Of a stretch of DNA of 64,000 bases, positions 24,763 to 33,383 are shown piece by piece. The position numbers and the translations under genes were made by a program. Below the pieces are notes generated by a model. That model was not told the DNA's origin. It searched no databases and was given only the letters and a program-made list of their open reading frames with translations. Position 1 is the stretch's first letter. The number at the start of each line of letters is the position of its first letter. Source of the stretch: Pannonibacter anstelovis (GTDB taxonomy: Bacteria; Pseudomonadota; Alphaproteobacteria; Rhizobiales; Stappiaceae); the NCBI RefSeq assembly GCF_036881715.1, contig NZ_JBAKBF010000001.1, positions 310,001 to 374,000 of the forward strand, written 5' to 3'.

Positions 24763-27104
24763 CGCGCCCCTCCTGCCTGCCGCATGGCCTGAACCGCCTT
24801 CAGGATCGCTTCGGGCGTGGCTGGCGCATCCAGCTGCGGCACTGTGCCCGGACGCAACGAGGCGACCGCATCGGTGATGGCGCAGAAGACGGAGTTGGCG
24901 AGCATCACCGGCGGCTCGCCCACCGCCTTGGAGCGGTAGATCGTCTCCTCCGGATTGCCCGGTGAAGCATAGAGCGCGACGTTGAACTCGGCCGGCGTGT
25001 CCGATATGGCCGGGATCTTATAAGTGGAGGGTGCATGGGTGCGCAGGCGCCCCTGCTCATCCCACACCAGTTCTTCCGTCGTCAGCCAGCCCATGCCCTG
25101 AATGAACCCGCCTTCGATCTGGCCAATGTCGATGGCCGGATTGAGCGAGCGGCCCACGTCGTGAAGGATATCCACCCGGTCCACGGTCATCTCGCCGGTC
25201 ATGGTGTCGATGGTGACTTCGGATGCAGCAGCACCATAAGCGAAATAGAGGAACGGGCGTCCGCTGGCGCTCTCGCGGTCCCAGGTGATCTTGGGGCTTG
25301 CATAGAAACCGGCATCGGACATGTGGACGCGGCCCATGTGGGCAAGCTTGGCGAGTTCCGCCAGGCTTATGACATGGGTTCCGGCGCGCACCTGATTGTT
25401 CGCAAAAACCACCGTCTCGGGAGAGCAGTGAAAGTGCCCGGCCGCAAAGGCGATCAACCGGTCCTTGATGGCGCGGGCGGCATTGCGTGCGGCCATGGCG
25501 TTGAGATCGGTGCCGGAGGAGGCAGCCGTCGGCCCGGTGTTGGGCACCTTGCCGGTGGAGGTGGCGGTGATGATCACCTTGTCGAGGGTGACGCCGAATT
25601 CCTCGGCCACCACCTGCGCCACCTTCTGATAAAGCCCCTGCCCCATCTCGGTGCCGCCATGGTTCAGCTGGATCGAACCATCGGTGTAAAGATGCACCAG
25701 CGCCCCGGCCTGATTGAGATGCTTCAGCGTGAAAGAGATGCCGAATTTCACCGGCGTCAGCGCCAGCCCCTTGCGCAGCACGTGATTGCGGGCGTTGAAG
25801 GCGCGCACCTCTTCCCGGCGCTGCCAGTAAGCGGAAGTGGCCTCGAGCTGCTCCACGATAGTGTGCAGTGTCTGCCACTCCTCCACCACCATGCCATAAG
25901 GCGTCTGGTTGCGGGCCCAGTCATAGAAATTGCGCTTGCGCACTTCCAGCGGGTCGAGCCCCAGCGTGATGGCGATGGCATCGATCATCCGTTCTGCCGC
26001 CAGCATGCCCTGCGGTCCGCCAAAGCCGCGGAAGGCCGTGTTGGAACAGGTATCGGTGCGCAGGCGGCGGCTGCGGATCTGGGCATCGGGATAGAAATAG
26101 CTGCTGTCCGCATGGAACATGGTGCGGTCCACCACCCCCAGTGACAGATCCGCCGAATAGCCGCAGCGGGCAAAGAAAGTCATGTCCACGGCGCGGATGC
26201 GGCCCGTGTTGTCATGGCCAACAGACCAATCGACACGGAAATCATGCCGCTTGCCGGTCATGATCATGTCGTCGTCCCGGTCGAGCCTCAGCTTGCAGGG
26301 CCGGCCCGTAACGCGGGCGGCGAGTGCGGCAAGGCAGGCCCACTGGTTTGCCTGCGATTCCTTGCCGCCAAAGCCGCCGCCCATGCGCCGCACATCGACT
26401 GTCACCAGCGCATCGGACACGCCCAGAACCTTGGCCACCACATGCTGTACTTCGGTCGGATGCTGGGTGGAGGAATGAACCTGAACGGCCCGCTCCTCGC
26501 CAGGAATCGCCAGCGCAATCTGGCCTTCGAGGTAGAAATGCTCCTGTCCGCCCACATGAAATGTGCCGGATTGCCGGTGTTCGGCGCTGGCCAGCCCTGC
26601 TTCCGGAGCGCCACGGCGGAACTGGTAGTCCGGCAGCACGGTCACATCGGCGGCGATGGCGTCTTCAACGGAGATGATCGGCGTCTGCGGCCCCACATCA
26701 ATCTGCGCAAGGCGCGCGGCGCGGCGCGCAGCATCCCGGCTGGTGGCAACGACGGCAAAAGCCACCTGCCCATAGAACAGGATCTCCTTGTCCGCCAGTA
26801 CGGGATCGCCGCCAAAGGAGGCCGAACAATCGTTGAGGCCCGGCACATCGGCAGCGGTCAGCACCGCCACCACACCCGGCGCATTGCGCACGGCGTCCAG
26901 ATCCATCGCCAGCAGCGGCCCGCGCACCGCATGGCGCGCCCAGCCCGGCACCACATGCAAGGTGCCCTGCGGCTCCGGCATGTCGTCGATATAGACCGCC
27001 GTGCCGGTGACATGCCGTTCGGCGCTGTCGTGGGGCAGCGAGCGGTGCACATGGGTCAGCGCCTCTGCGCCTTCCATGATCGCGGTGTCATGCGGCGCAT
27101 TCAT
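24759..27104 (-). CDS. xdhB: Xanthine dehydrogenase molybdopterin-binding subunit XdhB
   Basis: A 781-residue large subunit that carries the molybdopterin active site and oxidises hypoxanthine and xanthine to urate. It begins with the fused a/b hammerhead domain (HVTGTAVYIDDMPEPQGTLH), then the MoCo-binding domain with GGFGGKESQA, TAFRGFGGPQG, NHGGTEMGQGLYQK and KAVGEPPVMLA; the last contains the conserved Glu next to the catalytic pocket. All are intact. AAGGAGG precedes the ATG, which lies within the 3' end of xdhA (17 bp overlap). It works as (XdhA-XdhB)2 with XdhC as maturation factor. Length matches bacterial XdhB (about 770-790). Confidence 0.96.
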   Translation of the reverse strand: MNAPHDTAIMEGAEALTHVHRSLPHDSAERHVTGTAVYIDDMPEPQGTLHVVPGWARHAVRGPLLAMDLDAVRNAPGVVAVLTAADVPGLNDCSASFGGDPVLADKEILFYGQVAFAVVATSRDAARRAARLAQIDVGPQTPIISVEDAIAADVTVLPDYQFRRGAPEAGLASAEHRQSGTFHVGGQEHFYLEGQIALAIPGEERAVQVHSSTQHPTEVQHVVAKVLGVSDALVTVDVRRMGGGFGGKESQANQWACLAALAARVTGRPCKLRLDRDDDMIMTGKRHDFRVDWSVGHDNTGRIRAVDMTFFARCGYSADLSLGVVDRTMFHADSSYFYPDAQIRSRRLRTDTCSNTAFRGFGGPQGMLAAERMIDAIAITLGLDPLEVRKRNFYDWARNQTPYGMVVEEWQTLHTIVEQLEATSAYWQRREEVRAFNARNHVLRKGLALTPVKFGISFTLKHLNQAGALVHLYTDGSIQLNHGGTEMGQGLYQKVAQVVAEEFGVTLDKVIITATSTGKVPNTGPTAASSGTDLNAMAARNAARAIKDRLIAFAAGHFHCSPETVVFANNQVRAGTHVISLAELAKLAHMGRVHMSDAGFYASPKITWDRESASGRPFLYFAYGAAASEVTIDTMTGEMTVDRVDILHDVGRSLNPAIDIGQIEGGFIQGMGWLTTEELVWDEQGRLRTHAPSTYKIPAISDTPAEFNVALYASPGNPEETIYRSKAVGEPPVMLANSVFCAITDAVASLRPGTVPQLDAPATPEAILKAVQAMRQAGGAR

Positions 27105-28572
27105 GATCGCCTCCTTGCGGCTGAAGCGCGAGCAGGCGCAAGGGCTCTGCGGGTCCGGCGATTTCCATCAGGGCCTTGGCCAGCAGGGACCGGGCCACTT
27201 CCATGCGGTAGGCTGCACTCGCGCGCATGTCTGTGATCGGCTTGAAATCGTCCTGCAGCCCCCGGATCGCCGCACCCCAGGTGGCAGGATCGTCAATCCG
27301 CGCCCCCGTCAGCGCTGCCTCTGTGCCCAATGCCCGGCGCGGAGTGGCCGCCATGCCGCCAAAGGCGATGCGGGCTGCGGTGATCGCGCCCTCCACCACC
27401 GTCAGATTGAAGGCGGCCATGACGGCGGAAATGTCCTGATCAAACCGCTTCGACACCTTGTAGCAGCGGAAATGCTGGTCGGAGCCCGGACGCGGCACGA
27501 AAATGCCGGCCACGAATTCGCCCGGCTGCCGGTCCTGCTTGCCATAGTCGATGAAGAAGCTCTCCAGCGGCAGATCGCGCAGATTGTCGCCCTGCTGCAA
27601 TTCGATGCTGGCGCCAAGGGCAATCAGCGCCGGTGGCATGTCGCCGATGGGCGAACCATTGGCGATGTTGCCGCCAATGGTACCCGATGCACGGACTTGC
27701 TTTGACCCGATGCGCCCAAGCAGCACGCCGAGATCCGGCGACAGAGCGCGCAGCGCCGGTTCGGCCGCCGCATAGGTGGCGGCAGCGCCAAGAATGATAC
27801 CCTCTCCCGTCACTTCCACCCGGTCCATCCCGGCCACATGGCCAAGCCAGATGATGCGCGGCAGGGTCTTCAGGCTCTTGGTGATCCACAGGCCCACATC
27901 TGTGGCACCCGCCACAAGCGTGGCATCGGGAAACTGGCTGTAGAGCGCGGCAAGGCCTTCCACTGTCGCCGGAGCGGCAAAAAAGCTATCGGTGGAACCG
28001 ATGAACACATCCCGGGAATCGGCGAGCCGCCGCAGCGCCTCACGGGTTTCGGCTGCACGCCAGGAGAAGACGTCATCCGCTGCCTCAAAACAGCTCGCCA
28101 GTGCCGCGTCGATGATCGGCCGGTAGCCGGTGCAGCGGCAGAGGTTCCCCGCCAGCCATTCCGTCACTGCCTTGCGGCTCTTTTCCATGCCTTCCGCGTG
28201 ATAGAGCGTGAAAAGGCTCATGATGAAGCCGGGCGTGCAGAAGCCGCATTGCGAGCCGTGCAGATCACGCATCGCCACCTGAACCGGATGCAGGCGGCCA
28301 TCGGCAGCGAGGTCCTCCACCGTCACCAGCTCCGCCCCGTCGATCATGCCGAGAAGCTGGATGCAGGCATTGACCGGCTGATAGGTCAGCCTGCCGCCAA
28401 TCACCCGGCCAAGCGCAACTGTGCAGGCGCCGCAGTCGCCTTCACCGCAGCCTTCCTTCGTGCCGGTCGCCCTTTCGGTGAGGCGCAGATAGTCGAGCAC
28501 CGTATCCATCGGCCCGATATCCGTAAGCTCCACCACTTTTCCTGCCCGCAGGAAGCGGATCGTGTCCCGCAT
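27088..28572 (-). CDS. xdhA: Xanthine dehydrogenase iron-sulfur/FAD subunit XdhA
   Basis: A 494-residue small subunit that moves electrons from the molybdenum centre via two [2Fe-2S] clusters to FAD and NAD+. The first cluster ligands are Cys42, 47, 50 and 70 (CGEGDCGAC); the second are Cys109, 112, 145 and 147 (CGFC and CRC). The FAD domain (from about 190) has ATLVAGATDVGLWITK and IGGNIANGSPIGDMPPAL. The C-terminal CO_deh_flav_C region has FRCYKVSKRFDQDIS. It starts 4 bp after the uraH stop, so it is the second gene of the catabolic operon. All motifs are complete and it should be active. Confidence 0.96.
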   Translation of the reverse strand: MRDTIRFLRAGKVVELTDIGPMDTVLDYLRLTERATGTKEGCGEGDCGACTVALGRVIGGRLTYQPVNACIQLLGMIDGAELVTVEDLAADGRLHPVQVAMRDLHGSQCGFCTPGFIMSLFTLYHAEGMEKSRKAVTEWLAGNLCRCTGYRPIIDAALASCFEAADDVFSWRAAETREALRRLADSRDVFIGSTDSFFAAPATVEGLAALYSQFPDATLVAGATDVGLWITKSLKTLPRIIWLGHVAGMDRVEVTGEGIILGAAATYAAAEPALRALSPDLGVLLGRIGSKQVRASGTIGGNIANGSPIGDMPPALIALGASIELQQGDNLRDLPLESFFIDYGKQDRQPGEFVAGIFVPRPGSDQHFRCYKVSKRFDQDISAVMAAFNLTVVEGAITAARIAFGGMAATPRRALGTEAALTGARIDDPATWGAAIRGLQDDFKPITDMRASAAYRMEVARSLLAKALMEIAGPAEPLRLLALQPQGGDHECAA

Positions 28573-28575
28573 GGC

Positions 28576-28926
28576 TCAGCTCCCCCTGTAGGTGGAATAG
28601 CCGTAGGGCGAAAGCAGCAGCGGCACATGATAGTGCTCGCGCGCATTGGAAATGCCGAAACGGATCGGGATCATGTCGAGGAAGGCAGGTTCCGTCACCG
28701 GCGCGCCGCTGGCCTTGAGGTAATCTCCGGCAAAGAACCGCAGCTCATAGATGCCGGGGCCGAATTCCGATCCTTCCAGGATAGCCCCATCCACCCGGCC
28801 ATCGGCGTTGGTTTCCACACGGCGCAGGCGCGAGGGCTTCGGCTCCACCGCCCAAAGCTCGATCACAAGTCCAGCCGCAGGCTTGCCCAAGGCGGTATCA
28901 AGGACATGCGTAGTCAGACGGCCCAT
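28576..28926 (-). CDS. uraH: 5-hydroxyisourate hydrolase UraH (transthyretin-like)
   Basis: A 116-residue transthyretin-like enzyme that hydrolyses 5-hydroxyisourate to OHCU, the step between PuuD and UraD. It has the N-terminal LTTHVLDTALGKPA (catalytic His), a central RVETNADGRVDG (Arg), and the C-terminal YRGS tetrapeptide that marks hydrolases rather than hormone carriers. HYHVPLLLSPYGYSTYRGS is complete. I chose the ATG at 28926, with GGGAGAG upstream and the usual length; the frame is open further 5'. It is the first gene of the xdh operon, downstream of the LysR gene. No typical signal peptide is seen, so it should be cytoplasmic. Confidence 0.94.
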   Translation of the reverse strand: MGRLTTHVLDTALGKPAAGLVIELWAVEPKPSRLRRVETNADGRVDGAILEGSEFGPGIYELRFFAGDYLKASGAPVTEPAFLDMIPIRFGISNAREHYHVPLLLSPYGYSTYRGS

Positions 28927-29010
28927 TCTGCTCTCCCTCTCGTCCTGCCCCGGTCTGCCGCGCGTCCGCAAGCCCGGGCTGGCTGGCATCCCGCGCCAGC
29001 CGAAATTTCT

Positions 29011-29024
29011 CAACCCTGAGGTTG
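29011..29024. promoter_or_regulatory. Inverted repeat between the LysR gene and uraH
   Basis: CAACC at 29011-29015 and GGTTG at 29020-29024, 4 bases apart, in the 147-bp region upstream of uraH. It is a plausible operator for the adjacent LysR regulator, though it is shorter than usual LysR sites. The leftward promoter of uraH-xdh is expected here. Confidence 0.35.
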
Positions 29025-29073
29025 CCTTACTTTCCGGGGAAACAATAGAACCGATTAGCGGGCGGAGCGATGC

Positions 29074-30036
29074 CTAAATGGCATCAATCAACGGCAAGTG
29101 CTCTTTGATGGCGAGCATGGCATGATCGTAGAACATACCTGGCGCCAGCCCGAGCGCCCGCAACGACGACGTGACCACCGCCAGCCGGTCCGCCTGAAGC
29201 GGGGCGTCACTCAAGGGCCGGAAAACCAGAAGCCCACCGGCCAGATCAGCTTCAAGCCCGATCTTCGTCTGAAAGCTGACCACCGCCCCGCGCCTTGTCA
29301 GCGCCCGCATGAAACTGAGGGAATTGGCCTCAACATAGGTGCGGATGTTGCCCGGCAAGCGGGTGAGAGCGGCATCGATGCGGGCGCGCAGTGACAGGCC
29401 CTTTGCAGGCAGCGCCAGCGGATAGCGCAGGCAATCGGCCAGTGTCAGATCCCCCGCATGGCTGGCCAGCGGATGATCCGGCGTCATCACGGCACCGATC
29501 ACCAGTTCATGGGCGAAGGCAGTCGTGAGAGCGGATGTGCGCGGCGGATCGAAGGTAAAGCCGATATCTGCTTCTGCCCGTTCCACCATGCCGGTCGCCT
29601 GCAGGGCGCTCGTCACCGTCACGGACACGTGGATTCCGGGGTAGGACTTGCGGAAAGAGCCGATAATCTGCGGCAGGATGGAATCGGCCACGCTTTCGAC
29701 GGTAGCAACCGACACTGTGCCGCGCCGCAGGCCCTTCAGGGCGTCCAGTTCCGCCACCGTGCCTTCAAAATCGGAATATGTGCGCCGCACATGGGCAAGC
29801 AGCACCTCGCCTGCCGGAGACAGGCGCAGGCCCCGGCCGAGACGCTCGAACAGGGCAAGGTCCAGCGCCTCTTCCAGCCACAGGATCTGCCGGTTCACCG
29901 CAGAGGAAGCGACATTCAACTGACGCGCTGCAGCGCGGATCGATCCGGCTGCGGCGACAGCCGCAAAGTAGCGCATGGCGGGCGCATAGAGACTGCGCGA
30001 CCGGTCAGGTTCGGCTGGCTTGCGCCCGGTTTCCAT
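29074..30036 (-). CDS. LysR-family transcriptional regulator
   Basis: A 320-residue regulator. The winged helix-turn-helix lies at about residues 19-78 (YFAAVAAAGSIRAAARQLNVASSAVNRQ), followed by a linker helix and a periplasmic-binding-protein-like effector domain (about 105-310). It lies directly upstream of uraH-xdhABC on the same strand, so it is a strong candidate for controlling purine catabolism in response to a purine or ureide. No target is proven. The stop is followed by a 147-bp gap, where the operon promoter should be. The start follows an AAAGGTGAGG-like site. Confidence 0.85.
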   Translation of the reverse strand: METGRKPAEPDRSRSLYAPAMRYFAAVAAAGSIRAAARQLNVASSAVNRQILWLEEALDLALFERLGRGLRLSPAGEVLLAHVRRTYSDFEGTVAELDALKGLRRGTVSVATVESVADSILPQIIGSFRKSYPGIHVSVTVTSALQATGMVERAEADIGFTFDPPRTSALTTAFAHELVIGAVMTPDHPLASHAGDLTLADCLRYPLALPAKGLSLRARIDAALTRLPGNIRTYVEANSLSFMRALTRRGAVVSFQTKIGLEADLAGGLLVFRPLSDAPLQADRLAVVTSSLRALGLAPGMFYDHAMLAIKEHLPLIDAI

Positions 30037-30064
30037 GCGCCCTCACCTTTTTCACCTGTCAGCC

Positions 30065-31045
30065 TTACTCGGGCAGCATCACCGATGTGCCGGTGGTCTT
30101 GCGCGATTCCAGATCCCGGTGTGCGGTGGCCGCATCAGACAGCTTGTAGCGCTGGTTGATCTGGATCGAGACAATGCCCTGCTCCACCACGTCAAACAGC
30201 TCACCCGCCGTTTCCTCAAGGTCGGAGCGGGCGGCAATGTGATTGAACAGCGTCTGGCGGGTGGCAAACAGCGAGCCCTTCTGCGCCAGCATGCCGATGT
30301 TGAAATCAGTAATCGGGCCGGAGGACTGGCCGAAGGAGGCGAAGAGGCCCATGAATTTCAGGCAGTCGAGCGAACCGGGGAATGTGTCGCGGCCGACGGA
30401 ATCATAGACCACATCGCAGCCCTTGCCTCCGGTGATCTCCTTCACCCGCTCGACGAAGTTCTCCGTCCGGTAATTGATGACATGGGTGTAGCTATTGGCC
30501 CTGGCGAGTTCCGCCTTCTCGTCCGAGCCAACGGTGCCGATGACCGTTGCGCCCAGATGCGCAGCCCATTGCCCGGCAATGAGGCCAACGCCGCCGGCAG
30601 CAGCATGGAACAGGATCGTGGAACCAGGCCCCACCTTGAAGGTGCGGCGCAGCAGGTAGCGCGCCGTCATGCCCTTCAGCATCATGGAAGCGGCAACGTC
30701 GCTGGAAATCGTCTCAGGCAGCTTCACCAGACGGTCAGCCGGCACAAGGCGCTCCTGCGCATAGGAGCCAAGCGGGCCGACATAGGCCACCCGATCACCC
30801 GGCACCACATGTGAAACGCCGTCGCCAACTTCAATCACAACGCCGGCCCCCTCGTTGCCGGGAACGAAGGGCAGACCATTCGGCGCCGGATAAAGCCCGG
30901 TGCGGTAATAGACATCGATGAAGTTCAGGCCCACGGCCTCATGGCGCACCCGCGCCTCACCCGGCCCGGGCTTGCCCGGCTCGAATGCTTCCCAGGTCAG
31001 AACCTCGGGACCACCGGTCTGATGAATGCGGATGGCGTGAACCAT
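30065..31045 (-). CDS. Quinone oxidoreductase (zinc-independent, zeta-crystallin type)
   Basis: A 326-residue MDR-superfamily enzyme likely to reduce quinones or enones with NADPH. It has an N-terminal GroES-like fold (EARVRHEAVGLNFIDVYYRTGLYP), then a Rossmann domain with HAAAGGVGLIAGQWA. The zinc-binding Cys residues of alcohol dehydrogenases are absent, as in QOR1/Qor. The start at 31045 has an excellent GGAGGAGA ribosome site; the frame extends 78 bp further but without such a site. It lies 28 bp upstream of the LysR gene, so the two may be co-transcribed. The biological substrate is unknown. Confidence 0.9.
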   Translation of the reverse strand: MVHAIRIHQTGGPEVLTWEAFEPGKPGPGEARVRHEAVGLNFIDVYYRTGLYPAPNGLPFVPGNEGAGVVIEVGDGVSHVVPGDRVAYVGPLGSYAQERLVPADRLVKLPETISSDVAASMMLKGMTARYLLRRTFKVGPGSTILFHAAAGGVGLIAGQWAAHLGATVIGTVGSDEKAELARANSYTHVINYRTENFVERVKEITGGKGCDVVYDSVGRDTFPGSLDCLKFMGLFASFGQSSGPITDFNIGMLAQKGSLFATRQTLFNHIAARSDLEETAGELFDVVEQGIVSIQINQRYKLSDAATAHRDLESRKTTGTSVMLPE

Positions 31046-31208
31046 GATGTCTCCTCCAGATGATTTGTGCCGTACGGCAAAACCGGCCCGAGCTGCAGTC
31101 AGCAAAGGGCAGCTTCCGCACACGGCATTCTCGCGCGCAGGATAAAGGCAATACCGCTCAATGGGAAAGCCGCTTTCTGACGCGAAAGCAGCCCTTGTCA
31201 GCTTTGGG

Positions 31209-31925
31209 TCAGGCGTAGCGTTCCAGCGCCTGATGCACCGCCGAAACGGTCAGCAGATAAAGGCTGGAAATACCGAAGACCCAAGCCATCGGCTCGCTCA
31301 AGGTCATTTCGTTCCACAGCCCAATGCCGGCAGTTGCGAGCCATGCAGAGGTCATCACCAGCGTCAGCGGACGCCAGCGCTTGACCCGCACAGGATGGAC
31401 GAAACGCACCGGCATGAAGGTGAAGAGACAGCAGGCCAGAACGACGGCAATGGTGAAGCCCTGCGAGGGCGACAGCAGCATCAGACCGAAAACGACCATG
31501 TTCCAGCAGGCCGGGAACCCCTTGAACGCCTTGTCATGAGTCTTCATGCCGTTGTCGGCAAAATAGAGTGCACCAGTGAAGACAACGAGCCCGCCACAAA
31601 CCCAGTTCCACGGGCGGTCCAGCATTGGGCCCGCAGCCAGAGCAAAGGCGGGCAGGAATACGTAGGTGGCGTAGTCGATGACGAAATCCAGTGATGCGCC
31701 AGACCAGCGCGGCAGCCGTTCCGCGATGTTGTACTTGCGCGCGAGGGGGCCGTCGATGCCATCCACCACAAGGGCAAGGCCAAGCCAGACGAACATTTCC
31801 TGCCAGTTGCCGCGGGCACCTGCGAGAAGAGCGGCAAGAGCAATCGGCGCGCCAGAGGCCGTCAGCACATGGATGAGGAACAGCGCCGGCACATGGGACC
31901 GCTTTTCAGGGGTAATGTCAGTCAC
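31209..31925 (-). CDS. pcs: Phosphatidylcholine synthase
   Basis: A 238-residue inner-membrane enzyme that condenses CDP-diacylglycerol with choline to give phosphatidylcholine, a lipid found mainly in host-associated or related alphaproteobacteria. The CDP-alcohol phosphotransferase motif DG-x2-AR-x8-G-x3-D-x3-D is visible in DGIDGPLARKYN and WSGASLDFVIDYA. About seven or eight helices follow. No ATG precedes the conserved start, and I propose GTG 31925, with GGGAAA upstream; GTG 31934 is an alternative. Length agrees with Sinorhizobium Pcs (about 240). A 300-bp upstream region with an inverted repeat separates it from the DUF2182 gene. Confidence 0.9.
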   Translation of the reverse strand: MTDITPEKRSHVPALFLIHVLTASGAPIALAALLAGARGNWQEMFVWLGLALVVDGIDGPLARKYNIAERLPRWSGASLDFVIDYATYVFLPAFALAAGPMLDRPWNWVCGGLVVFTGALYFADNGMKTHDKAFKGFPACWNMVVFGLMLLSPSQGFTIAVVLACCLFTFMPVRFVHPVRVKRWRPLTLVMTSAWLATAGIGLWNEMTLSEPMAWVFGISSLYLLTVSAVHQALERYA

Positions 31926-32244
31926 GGCGTTCACTTTCCCTTTGCCCGGTCCGCCCTGGAGCGGTCCGGATGCCGGTGCCTTCAACGGCACATCTGTCCA
32001 AGCTTTCACGCTTCTTGCGTGCGGCAGGTACAGATCCTGCCCAAGCCGGTTCCTAGAACCGGATGCTGGCACACCCCTGCCCGCATCCGTGACTAAACAC
32101 GCGACCGGCGCATTGGTTCCCACCACGCCCGGCTCACACCTGCGCAAGCAGGATCAATGCACCTGTTTGGGCAATATTTCAATATCATGACAGGCAGCAA
32201 AGCAGGATTTTCATTGAAACTGGCGGATTTCTGCAGCTCTCGGG
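31926..32244. promoter_or_regulatory. Intergenic region upstream of phosphatidylcholine synthase
   Basis: This 319-bp region holds no convincing gene. A perfect inverted repeat, CCGGTTC at 32046-32052 and GAACCGG at 32056-32062 with CTA between, lies about 120 bp upstream of the proposed pcs start. It could be an operator. Promoter elements for pcs are expected here but I could not place them. Confidence 0.45.
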
Positions 32245-33195
32245 TCAAATTTTCCCGCTGAGAAACAACGTTGCCCCCATCAGGGACAGCCCCCACAGCA
32301 GCAGGAAAGCGCCAACAGCCTTGTAGAACCACCCGCTCGGCAGGTTCTTTTCCAGCGCCATCACCGCACCCAGCAGGCCCACCCAGATGATGTTCATGAT
32401 GCCGACCGCGAACATCACGGTCATAAGCGCCCAGCAGCAGCCGAGGCAGGCCAGCCCCTGGATCAGGCCTTCCCGGTAGAACGCCGCCGCCGCACCGCCC
32501 GAAACAGGGCTGGACCAGCGCGGATACCAGCAGCGCAGGAGGCACGCCTGCTTGGCCGGGGTGAACTGATACAGCCCGGCGGCCATCAGCGTCGTTGCCG
32601 AGAACACCAGCGACACTGGCGCCATCATGGATGACAGCAGCCCGTAATCCGTCAGGAGCCATTGGACCAGCGTGGCGGCGAGCGAATATACCGTCCAGAT
32701 GGTGAGATAGCCGAGTGCCAGCAGGCTGACCGTGACCGCCGCAGAGGGACCGGCGGCGGCATGGGCACGGCGCTTTGCATGAGCCAGAAATACGGGCATC
32801 GCCGTGGGCAGCATCATGGCCAGCGTCATCATCATCCACATGAGGAAGACGAGCCCTGCCCCGCCCATGCCCCAGTCATCAGCCGGCATGCCGAACGTGG
32901 TGGCGCCTGCCGGCAGGCACAGCACCGCCAGTGCCGCGCGCACATCCGTTGGCAAGCCGCCGAAGATATTGAAAGCGTTGAAGAGCCCCATGCCCGGCCC
33001 TGCCTCGGTCATGTCCATGACCGGAACCATCGCCGCGACGACAGCTGCAAGGTAAAGCCATCCGGCCACCGCCAGCAGACTGCACAGGAGAATGACCAGA
33101 CGGCGTCCGCCGGACGCGCCGCTGGCCACGATCTTCTTCCCGGCGTCCCCAGCCTCGAGGTCTTCAGACATTGGCGCACTGCTGCCCATGAGCAT
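32245..33195 (-). CDS. DUF2182 predicted metal-binding membrane protein
   Basis: A 316-residue integral membrane protein matching DUF2182. It has about seven helices and the family pattern FLMWMMMTLAMMLPTAMP (about residues 115-132), YQFTPAKQACLLRC, and GLACLGCCWALM near the C-terminus. The Met- and Cys-rich patches suggest a metal-binding or metal-handling role, but none is proven. The start is at 33195 or 33189; AGGAAAG lies just upstream. It is divergent from the FAD monooxygenase. No neighbouring metal regulator is visible. Confidence 0.8.
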   Translation of the reverse strand: MLMGSSAPMSEDLEAGDAGKKIVASGASGGRRLVILLCSLLAVAGWLYLAAVVAAMVPVMDMTEAGPGMGLFNAFNIFGGLPTDVRAALAVLCLPAGATTFGMPADDWGMGGAGLVFLMWMMMTLAMMLPTAMPVFLAHAKRRAHAAAGPSAAVTVSLLALGYLTIWTVYSLAATLVQWLLTDYGLLSSMMAPVSLVFSATTLMAAGLYQFTPAKQACLLRCWYPRWSSPVSGGAAAAFYREGLIQGLACLGCCWALMTVMFAVGIMNIIWVGLLGAVMALEKNLPSGWFYKAVGAFLLLWGLSLMGATLFLSGKI

Positions 33196-33383
33196 CTTTC
33201 CTGCCGTCCACCGGTCAAGTGCTCCGGCCCCTCAAGCGAAAGCACTTGCCTGTCAGTACCATACCCCTTACCCCGGCGCAGGGCGCGACGCTTTGCGCAA
33301 GGTCAAGGCCTTGCATTTCGCTCATGGGGCACCATCCTGTCTTCAACAGGTCAAAAGATCAGGCCACAGATCGGGCAAGAGAC

